DNA of 64,000 nt, from the NCBI GenBank assembly GCA_900547555.1, contig URHG01000002.1, positions 62,001-126,000 on the forward strand, written 5' to 3'. The position numbers and the translations under genes are program-made. This document shows positions 6,282 to 13,300 of this stretch, piece by piece (position 1 is the stretch's first letter; the number at the start of each line of letters is the position of its first letter). This DNA is from an uncultured Porphyromonadaceae bacterium. GTDB taxonomy: Bacteria > Bacteroidota > Bacteroidia > Bacteroidales > UBA11471. The notes under the pieces were generated by a model, which saw nothing but the letters and a program-made list of their open reading frames with translations, was not told the origin of the DNA and made no database searches.

Positions 6282-8426
6282 ATGAAAAACACTTTTTTGA
6301 TTTTTGTTTCGATTTTCTTCGTGTTTACGGTCGGGATACAGGCCAAGACACGAATTGTGGAAAAACCGCCTTATGTTTATAGCTCTACGACAATGCTCGA
6401 GATACCTCGTGTTACACTTACCGATACGGCGACGATCGTCGATTTCGATGTATATTATCGGGCAGGAAAAACGGTTAAGTTCAGTTCTTCCCTCGCTTTG
6501 GTCGACGGTAACGGCTGTCGTTATGCATTCCGTTTGTGTGAGGGTATGGTACCCGGAAAGCGGGTACGTATGCCCGAGAGCGGTAAATTATCGTTGTCGC
6601 TCGTTTTCGAACCATTGCCTCCGAAAACCCGTTCGTTCGATTTTGTCGAAGGTCTCAATGAGAACAGTTGGAAAATATATGGTGTATCTTTGACCGGAAG
6701 GCTTTCTGATGACAGAAAAGAGATAAAACGTCTCGAAAAACGGAAAGTATCGGAAAGCGGGTTATCTCTTCCCGATCCCGGGTTGACGGCCGATTCGGCA
6801 GTTATTACCGGACGAATTATCGGATTCAGAAAAGATTTCGGTCGGCAAATAGAGGCTTGGTATAATACGGTTTTCGACGGTCGGCAACAATGTGTAACCG
6901 GTCGTGTCGATGACAATGGAACTTTCCGCTTATCGTTACCGGTACATGTCCCGACGGAAGTTATCTTCTCGTATGACCGGCCTTTGCGTTTTTTTGTCGT
7001 TCCGGAAGAGGCGGTGAATGTCGATATAAATTTGGCGGAATGGACTCGTCGGGGCAGTCGCTTGCTTCGGGAGCAGCCTTCCCGGGAACGATTGGCTTAT
7101 TTCTCGGGAGCAATGGCCGGGATAAATGATGAGAAAGTGCATGACACATTGCTGATAGGAGATTTTTGGCAGAGATATTATTCGAGCCTCGGTAAAATAA
7201 AGGCCTTTTATAAAATGTCTGCCGATGATTATAAGGCTTATCTGTTGCACCGCTATGACAGCCTTTGTGTCGAAATCGACCGCCAACCGTGGAGTGAGGC
7301 TTATAAAGAAATCAATCGGATAAATAATGCCGTGTGGTGTGCCCTGCTGTTGAATCGTTATTCTTTGAGTTTGCGGTTGTCTTATTGTCGTTTTTTCAAG
7401 GGCCCCGGAGACGTAGGGCCGTATGCTTTCGCTCAGCAGTTTGAATATCCCGATTCATCGTATTTCGATTATTTGTCGATACTCCGGCCTTATTTCGATG
7501 ACGGATCGATCGTTTGGGGAGATCGCTTCGGCGATTTGGTCAACTCGGTGATGAGGGAAGTCAAATTGAAAAAAAAGACGCGTCCCGATCTTTGGCAATT
7601 CATCGAGGAGGCCGATTCCATACATCATTTTTTGTCGGGCGAAGAGAAGTCTTTGGTACGAGATATATCCCGGGGAGGGTATGACTTGTTGGACGAGAGC
7701 GATAAGGAGAGAGTGTGGAATATGGTAGATACCCATAAAAAATATTTGAAATTCTTTTTAGGGGTCATTTCCCGTAATGGGAATGTTTCGTTACCGGCGG
7801 CTTTCTTAGGCGAAGAGAGTGCATATTTCGATTGGGCCGAAGCTCAACGTTGTTACGTGAAATTAAAAGAAAATTATACGCCACTCGATCAAGACGACAG
7901 AGTATCGCTGCGGGCGATGGACGATACGATGTTTTATCGGATACTTTCGGCCGAGAGCGATTCTTTATCGGTCTATCTCAAACGTAATCGCGATCTTTCC
8001 TCCCGACTCGATGCCCCGCTTGATTCTCTTTCCGGAGAAGACCTTTTTGCGGCTCTCATTGCTCCTTATCGGGGTAAGATCGTTTTGGTGGATTTTTGGG
8101 AGACTTGGTGCTCTCCGTGCCGCATAGCCATGCAGCAGATGGTTCCTCTCAAAAAAGAATTGGCCGATAAAGATATCGTTTATCTTTATCTGGCAACCGA
8201 TGGATCTTCCAATAAAGAAACATGGTCGAATCTGATCGAGGCTGTTCCCGGGTACCATATCTTGTTGTCGCTCCGTCAGGGCCGCAGTCTTTCTTCCCTT
8301 TTGGGAATAAGCGGAGTCCCGACGTTTATCATCGTCGATCGGCAAGGTAACCGGGTGAAAAAACTGACCGGCTATCCCGGTGTCGAAACGATGAGACGTT
8401 ACCTGCTCAACGCGTTGAATAAATAG
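6282..8426 (+). CDS. Large periplasmic TlpA/ResA-like thioredoxin-fold protein
   Basis: A 714-residue exported protein: signal peptide at residues 1-21 (TVGIQA cleavage), about 570 residues of unassigned alpha/beta sequence including a beta-rich part to about residue 260 and a helical middle, then a C-terminal thioredoxin domain from about 585. The active-site motif W-E-T-W-C-S-P-C puts the redox cysteines at C610 and C613, and the cis-proline loop is GVPTFIIVD near 680. Bacteroidales encode many such proteins; the thioredoxin end probably reduces or rearranges periplasmic disulfides, while the N-terminal part may bind the client. No neighbour shows the client. It has its own promoter and terminator, so it is a one-gene unit. 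Confidence 0.8.
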   Translation: MKNTFLIFVSIFFVFTVGIQAKTRIVEKPPYVYSSTTMLEIPRVTLTDTATIVDFDVYYRAGKTVKFSSSLALVDGNGCRYAFRLCEGMVPGKRVRMPESGKLSLSLVFEPLPPKTRSFDFVEGLNENSWKIYGVSLTGRLSDDRKEIKRLEKRKVSESGLSLPDPGLTADSAVITGRIIGFRKDFGRQIEAWYNTVFDGRQQCVTGRVDDNGTFRLSLPVHVPTEVIFSYDRPLRFFVVPEEAVNVDINLAEWTRRGSRLLREQPSRERLAYFSGAMAGINDEKVHDTLLIGDFWQRYYSSLGKIKAFYKMSADDYKAYLLHRYDSLCVEIDRQPWSEAYKEINRINNAVWCALLLNRYSLSLRLSYCRFFKGPGDVGPYAFAQQFEYPDSSYFDYLSILRPYFDDGSIVWGDRFGDLVNSVMREVKLKKKTRPDLWQFIEEADSIHHFLSGEEKSLVRDISRGGYDLLDESDKERVWNMVDTHKKYLKFFLGVISRNGNVSLPAAFLGEESAYFDWAEAQRCYVKLKENYTPLDQDDRVSLRAMDDTMFYRILSAESDSLSVYLKRNRDLSSRLDAPLDSLSGEDLFAALIAPYRGKIVLVDFWETWCSPCRIAMQQMVPLKKELADKDIVYLYLATDGSSNKETWSNLIEAVPGYHILLSLRQGRSLSSLLGISGVPTFIIVDRQGNRVKKLTGYPGVETMRRYLLNALNK

Positions 8427-8445
8427 AGTCGGAGACCGTTTGTCG

Positions 8446-8479
8446 ATGCCGGTCGTTTTTGGAGCGACCGGCATTTTTC
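8446..8479 (+). terminator. Intrinsic terminator
   Basis: ATGCCGGTCG / CGACCGGCAT hairpin (8446-8455 with 8465-8474) followed by TTTTTC, downstream of the TlpA-like gene. Confidence 0.85.
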
Positions 8480-8557
8480 TTGGACGGATAAGCCGGCTGA
8501 AAAGGGGGTGTGTTTCAAAACTTTTGTTTCGCTCGTGAGGTTACGGTTATTATTTGC

Positions 8558-8565
8558 TATCTTTG
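8558..8565 (+). promoter_or_regulatory. phoH operon promoter -7 element TATCTTTG
   Basis: Exact TAnnTTTG match. It places the transcript start near 8572, downstream of the TTG at 8554 and upstream of the ATG at 8587, so it settles the phoH start. Confidence 0.7.
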
Positions 8566-8586
8566 TCGGGTCAGAAACCAAAATGC

Positions 8587-9579
8587 ATGATAGAGCGCGT
8601 CGTTATATTGGAAAATGTAGATCCGGTTATCTTTTATGGGTTGAACGACAGCAATATACAGTTGTTGCGTACGTTGTTTCCCAAGTTGCGTATCTTGGCT
8701 CGCGGGCTGGTGGTAAAGGCTATCGGCGACGAAGTGGAGATGGCGATTTTTGAAGAAAAGATAACCGAGCTTATGCGGTATTGTGCCGAGTATAATCTGT
8801 TGAGCGAAGAAGCCGTCATCGACATTGTAAAAGGAAATCGACCGCCCGAGGTGAAGAAAGATAACTTGATCATACACGGGGTGAACGGCCGTCCTATCGT
8901 GGCTCGGTCTGAGAACCAGAAATTATTGGTAAAAGCCTTTGAAGAAAACGATCTTGTTTTTGCACTCGGTCCCGCCGGTTCGGGAAAGACTTATGTCGCC
9001 ATTGCATTGGCCGTGCGGGCGTTGAAAAATAAAGAAGTAAAGAAAATAATCCTCAGTCGTCCGGCGGTGGAAGCCGGGGAGAAGTTGGGATTTTTGCCCG
9101 GCGACATGAAGGATAAAATCGATCCCTATCTGCAACCGCTCTATGACGCTTTGCAGGATATGATTCCGGCAGCGCGTCTTAAAGAATTGATGGACAACAA
9201 TGTGATACAGATCGCACCGCTTGCTTTTATGCGGGGACGCACATTGGGTGAGGCGGTCATTATTCTCGACGAAGCGCAGAATACGTCGACGCATCAGATT
9301 AAAATGTTTCTTACCCGTATGGGTCTTAATGCCAAGATGATCGTTACCGGCGATATGAGTCAGATCGACCTGCCCCCATCTCAGCGGTCGGGATTGTCGC
9401 AAGCGATCGAGTTGCTGCATGATGTGCCGGGTATCGCTAAGGTACAATTTTCCAAAAAAGATATTGTGCGTCATAAGCTCGTGCAACGTATTGTCGAGGC
9501 GTATGATGCTTATGATGAGAAATGCAGGCAGCGGCGTTTGTGGAAAGAGAACGAGGAATCGAAATCTTCCTCAAAATGA
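8587..9579 (+). CDS. phoH: PhoH-family ATPase
   Basis: A 330-residue P-loop protein of the PhoH family, cytosolic ATPases linked to RNA metabolism and stress whose exact role is unsettled. Walker A is GPAGSGKT at about residue 128 and Walker B is VIILDEAQNTS near 225, with the sensor-like TGDMSQIDLP further on. An N-terminal segment (residues 1-100) carries the small domain typical of the PhoH/PhoL group. The start at ATG 8587 is chosen because an upstream in-frame TTG lies on the promoter. It is the first gene of a likely phoH-purC-menG operon (36-bp gap to purC). Confidence 0.9.
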   Translation: MIERVVILENVDPVIFYGLNDSNIQLLRTLFPKLRILARGLVVKAIGDEVEMAIFEEKITELMRYCAEYNLLSEEAVIDIVKGNRPPEVKKDNLIIHGVNGRPIVARSENQKLLVKAFEENDLVFALGPAGSGKTYVAIALAVRALKNKEVKKIILSRPAVEAGEKLGFLPGDMKDKIDPYLQPLYDALQDMIPAARLKELMDNNVIQIAPLAFMRGRTLGEAVIILDEAQNTSTHQIKMFLTRMGLNAKMIVTGDMSQIDLPPSQRSGLSQAIELLHDVPGIAKVQFSKKDIVRHKLVQRIVEAYDAYDEKCRQRRLWKENEESKSSSK

Positions 9580-9615
9580 TGTGCCTAACATAGAAGAACT
9601 TAAATATATTTAGAA

Positions 9616-10569
9616 ATGGAGAAAGCTTTGGTAAAAACCGATTTTCACTTTTCCGGACAAAAGAGTGTTTATCACGGAAAGGTGCGTGATGTGTATAATA
9701 TCGATGACGAGTTGCTTGTCATGGTCGCTACCGACCGTATATCGGCATTTGACGTAATTCTTCCGAAAGGAATTCCTTTCAAGGGGCAGATGTTGAATCA
9801 AATTGCTGCCAAATTCCTCGATGCGACGACCGATATTTGTCCCAACTGGAAGGTGGCTACTCCCGACCCTATGGTGACTGTCGGGGTGATGTGCAAAGGT
9901 TTTCCTGTGGAAATGATCGTCCGGGGATACCTGTGCGGGAGTGCCTGGCGCGCTTATAAAAGCGGAGTGCGCGAAATTTGCGGAGTGAAGTTACCCGAGG
10001 GTATGAAGGAAAACCAGAAATTTCCCGAGCCTATAATTACCCCTACGACCAAAGCCGAAATCGGAGAGCATGACGCCGATATTTCCAAAGAAGAAATTTT
10101 GGCAAAAGGCTTGGCGACGCCCGAGGAGTATGCCTTGTTGGAAAAATATACGATGGAACTTTTCAATCGGGGTACGCAAATGGCTGCCGAACGCGGATTG
10201 ATTCTTGTCGATACCAAATATGAATTTGGTAAGCATGACGGGAAGATTTATCTTATGGACGAAATCCATACGCCCGATTCGAGCCGTTATTTCTATTCGG
10301 AAGGGTATGAAGAACGATTTGCAAAAGGAGAACCCCAGAAACAGTTGTCTAAGGAGTTCGTTCGCGAATGGTTGATGGATAACGGTTTTCAGGGAAAAGC
10401 CGGCCAACAGGTTCCCGAGATGACCGATGCTATCGTAACATCTATCAGCGACCGTTATATCGAGCTGTATGAGCATATCGTCGGAGAGAAGTTTGTTAAG
10501 GCCGATACCGAAGATGTCGCCGCCCGTATCGAGAAAAATGTAAGCGGATTTTTAAAGAACAGAAAATAA
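9616..10569 (+). CDS. purC: SAICAR synthase
   Basis: Phosphoribosylaminoimidazole-succinocarboxamide synthase ligates aspartate to CAIR with ATP in de novo purine synthesis. The 317-residue protein is the longer form usual in Bacteroidota. Recognisable blocks are [22 protein letters not shown] near the N-terminus, [15 protein letters not shown], and [13 protein letters not shown], which hold the nucleotide- and CAIR-binding residues of the family. It lies 36 bp after phoH and 82 bp before menG on the same strand with no terminator between, so co-transcription is likely. No purine riboswitch is visible upstream; the other pathway gene in this window, purD, is 40 kb away. Confidence 0.95.
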   Translation: MEKALVKTDFHFSGQKSVYHGKVRDVYNIDDELLVMVATDRISAFDVILPKGIPFKGQMLNQIAAKFLDATTDICPNWKVATPDPMVTVGVMCKGFPVEMIVRGYLCGSAWRAYKSGVREICGVKLPEGMKENQKFPEPIITPTTKAEIGEHDADISKEEILAKGLATPEEYALLEKYTMELFNRGTQMAAERGLILVDTKYEFGKHDGKIYLMDEIHTPDSSRYFYSEGYEERFAKGEPQKQLSKEFVREWLMDNGFQGKAGQQVPEMTDAIVTSISDRYIELYEHIVGEKFVKADTEDVAARIEKNVSGFLKNRK

Positions 10570-10651
10570 AAAACATTCCCTATTATATTTTCCGAAGAGG
10601 AAAAAGAGATTTTTCTTCTTTGGAAAATATGTGTTAGAGACCATTTTTGCT

Positions 10652-11404
10652 ATGGCATCGGAGCATATTCCACACAATCCCGAGACGGTACTCCCTTATG
10701 GCGACGGGGAGAGCAAAGATGTGCAGGTGCGTCGTATGTTCGATACGATAGCTCCGGTATATGATCGTATGAACCGGTTGATGACTTTCGGTCTCGATCG
10801 CGGGTGGAGGCGCGTTGCATTGAAAATGCTGAGGGCTTACAATCCCCGGAAGATACTCGATGTAGCGACTGGTACGGGAGATTTGCCGTTTATGATGAGT
10901 GAGATGTTCGATTACCCGGATATTACGGGCATCGATTTGTCGGAAGGAATGCTTGACATCGCCCGGAAAAAATGTTTTGAGCGGAACTTGCAGGAAAAGA
11001 TAGTCTTTGAAAAACAGGATTGCCTCTCCTTGACCTTTCCCGACGCTCGATACGATGCCGTAACCGTTGCATTCGGAGTGCGTAATTTTCAACGGTTACA
11101 GCAAGGGTTTTCCGAGATGTATCGGGTATTGAGGCCCGGCGGAGTGTTGATGGTCATAGAATTGTCGACCCCCCGCAGATTTCCGTTTGATGTGTTGTAC
11201 CGATTTTATGCTCATCACATTATTCCCTGCTTGGGACGATTGTTTTCTCGCGACAAGCAAGCATATATGTACCTTCCTCGTTCGATAGAGGCGGTACCCC
11301 AGGGAGATGAAATGCTTTCGATATTCAGAAGCGTCAGATTCGGTGAAGTATATTATCGTCGACTGACTTGGGGTGTTTGCTCCATTTATGTGGGAAAGAA
11401 GTAA
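10652..11404 (+). CDS. menG: Demethylmenaquinone C-methyltransferase
   Basis: SAM-dependent methylation of demethylmenaquinol, the last step of menaquinone synthesis, consistent with an anaerobe that respires fumarate (frdAB are in this window). The 250-residue product has the UbiE/MenG start VRRMFDTIAPVYDRMNRLMTFGLDRGWR, motif I DVATGTGD at about residue 70, and the GVRNF(Q)RLQQGFSEMYRVLRPGG block. The ATG at 10652 is preferred over a GTG at 10631, which would add seven residues. It converges on the XRE gene, with a 7-bp gap and no clear terminator between them. Confidence 0.9.
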   Translation: MASEHIPHNPETVLPYGDGESKDVQVRRMFDTIAPVYDRMNRLMTFGLDRGWRRVALKMLRAYNPRKILDVATGTGDLPFMMSEMFDYPDITGIDLSEGMLDIARKKCFERNLQEKIVFEKQDCLSLTFPDARYDAVTVAFGVRNFQRLQQGFSEMYRVLRPGGVLMVIELSTPRRFPFDVLYRFYAHHIIPCLGRLFSRDKQAYMYLPRSIEAVPQGDEMLSIFRSVRFGEVYYRRLTWGVCSIYVGKK

Positions 11405-11411
11405 AGGGTTC

Positions 11412-11873
11412 TTACAGATCGTTTTTGTTGTCGATTTCGAGAACCTTTTCTTGTAACAGCTCGATTTGCTTCTTATAGAGTTCGTTTATTTCACGAAGTA
11501 ACGCTATTTCCTGATCTTTTGATGCCAAAAAATCTTCGTATTGGAATTTCGGTTTTTTAGAAATTTTATATTTCTCGAATTCTTCCGAAACCGAAGACAG
11601 CATTTGCTTGTTATCAGAAAGAATCGGGTCTATACTATTTTCGTGGGTCGCTGTTTCTTCTCCATCATGTTCGAGGACGAAAAAGTCGGCGATGTTCAGA
11701 TGGTACATATTGCAGATGGTCAACAATACGCTCATGTTGAGATTTCCTCCTCGGACGGCTTTGCCGATTGTATTCTTGTCAATTCCTAAAAAAGCGGAGG
11801 CTTCTTGATAAGTAATTCCTCTTCTCGACAGGAATTCTCGAAATTTGATTTCCGAATAGATGATCTTCGACAT
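11412..11873 (-). CDS. XRE-family HTH protein with C-terminal coiled coil
   Basis: A 153-residue protein. Residues about 8-60 form a Cro/C1-type HTH (FREFLSRRGITYQEASAFLG, DKNTIGKAVRGG, LLTICNMYHLNIADFF). After an acidic linker, residues 85-150 form a heptad-rich helix (EIALLREINELYKKQIELLQEKV) suited to dimerisation. An in-frame ATG at 11936 exists, but the product would carry a 21-residue extension with no family support, so 11873 is chosen. It is divergent from the small gene at 12014 with 140 bp between, so it may control that gene or itself. The target is unknown. Confidence 0.8.
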   Translation of the reverse strand: MSKIIYSEIKFREFLSRRGITYQEASAFLGIDKNTIGKAVRGGNLNMSVLLTICNMYHLNIADFFVLEHDGEETATHENSIDPILSDNKQMLSSVSEEFEKYKISKKPKFQYEDFLASKDQEIALLREINELYKKQIELLQEKVLEIDNKNDL

Positions 11874-12013
11874 AGTATATTTTCTTTTGAGTTTTGTATA
11901 GGATAGTGTTGTAAAAAGAACTTTTGAAATGAACAAAAGACTATTTAATTGGTTTTACTTCTACTAATATACGAATAATATGAATTATAGCCAATAATAA
12001 TCGACCAATAGAT

Positions 12014-12280
12014 ATGAAAAATAAAAGTAGTATGGAAGAAATAAAAAAAGCGGTAAAGGCTCTGGAAGAGATCTGTGAGAGAGAGGGGGTGAATTACGCT
12101 GTCTTCTTTTCGGAACAACCACATAGCATTACCGGTGGTGCAACGTTTACCACCGAAGAATATGCCATTCTTATCGAGACTTTTTCTCGGCGTTTGCCAT
12201 TGGATCAGGTGCGTTTTCTTCGGAAGGTTATGGATATGATTATCACCGATCGTTCATCGTCATCTTGGCCTGTAAATTGA
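12014..12280 (+). CDS. Small conserved-looking protein of unknown function
   Basis: An 88-residue acidic/helical protein (EEIKKAVKALEEICEREG, then HSITGGATFTTEEYAILIETFSRRLPLDQVRFLRKVMDMI). I do not recognise a family. It has no signal peptide or membrane segment, so it is probably cytosolic. Composition resembles its neighbours rather than the AT-rich spacers, which supports a real gene. It is divergent from the XRE gene and converges on the coiled-coil gene at 12320. Confidence 0.6.
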   Translation: MKNKSSMEEIKKAVKALEEICEREGVNYAVFFSEQPHSITGGATFTTEEYAILIETFSRRLPLDQVRFLRKVMDMIITDRSSSSWPVN

Positions 12281-12319
12281 TTTTTTTCTTTTGTAAAAAC
12301 AGAATGATACGTCGTGTTT

Positions 12320-13282
12320 TTACGGGTTTTCGGCTGTATCGTCGGGAAATATTAGAGACGTGAGCCCCGGTGCTGGTTTATGAGTGTGTCGGGACGTCGG
12401 TTCGGCCGATGACATATTATTCTTTTTTCCGACTTTACGGAGTGCCTGTTCGAGCTCTTCCGTAAGTTTTCGTACTTCTTTTCGCAATTTTTTTGTTGTT
12501 TCCTGTAAATCTTTGATTCGTTGTTGGTGTCGCGAATCCCGTTTCATGATATTGCGATTTTCTTTTCTCTGTTCTTGCAGGGCGTTTTGTGCTTTGTTGA
12601 GTTTGGCGTATAGCGATGCGTAGCGGTGTTTTATCACGATTGCATCATTGTCTCCTCCGTCGTCGACGCTGCGACAATCGAAAATTTTTTCCGTATCCGT
12701 CTCCTCGATATTTTGAGAGGTTTCTTCGATTTTTTCGCCCGATTCGTCATAGACGAGTCCCAGTGATTGTGCTTTTATTTTATTGATCTGTCGTAACTTT
12801 TCTTCTATTTCCCGTTCGTATTCGTCTCGTACGGTTATCAATTCGTTTTCGAGGTCATGGATACGTTCGCTCAGGGTTTTGCGCAAGCGCTCTGCTCCGG
12901 CATGCCTTTTTTGCGCTTCGGTGAAATTGTGGGAAAGTTCGGCGTTTTGTTCCTGTAAGTTTTTTATTTCGGCAATGCGTCGGGATTCCTCTTCTCTCCA
13001 TTTTTCCGATAATTCGTTACGGGCCGTATTGAGCGATTCCTGCTTGAAGCGGTCGAGACTTTCGGCCAGCCGCTCATAGACGGTCTCGACGTTGAGAGAT
13101 GAAATCGTTTCACCGTTGTTTACGGCATCATTGATTTGCCGGGCGAGAGCTTCGAGCAGGTGTTGCTCGGCGATGTCTGTTCCCGGAATGTCCGAAACGA
13201 CGAGTGGTTCGCTGTCGGAATAAGCGCTTTTTTTAAGATTCCGGTCGCGCCATTGTTGCAGTATCGATTTTACAAAGCTCAT
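12320..13282 (-). CDS. Coiled-coil protein of unknown function
   Basis: A 320-residue charged protein. Residues about 75-165 and 220-285 are long heptad-patterned, Glu/Arg/Lys-rich helices (for example RIAEIKNLQEQNAELS, LRKEVRKLTEELEQAL), separated by an acidic linker; both ends look disordered. There is no signal peptide and no enzymatic motif. It starts 18 bp after the REC-REC-PPDK_N gene on the same strand, so the two are almost certainly co-transcribed, and a physical partnership (scaffold or oligomerisation subunit) is a reasonable guess but not shown. GrpE- or Smc-like names that such proteins attract would not be justified. Confidence 0.7.
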   Translation of the reverse strand: MSFVKSILQQWRDRNLKKSAYSDSEPLVVSDIPGTDIAEQHLLEALARQINDAVNNGETISSLNVETVYERLAESLDRFKQESLNTARNELSEKWREEESRRIAEIKNLQEQNAELSHNFTEAQKRHAGAERLRKTLSERIHDLENELITVRDEYEREIEEKLRQINKIKAQSLGLVYDESGEKIEETSQNIEETDTEKIFDCRSVDDGGDNDAIVIKHRYASLYAKLNKAQNALQEQRKENRNIMKRDSRHQQRIKDLQETTKKLRKEVRKLTEELEQALRKVGKKNNMSSAEPTSRHTHKPAPGLTSLIFPDDTAENP

Positions 13283-13300
13283 AACGTAGGGGGTTTACGG

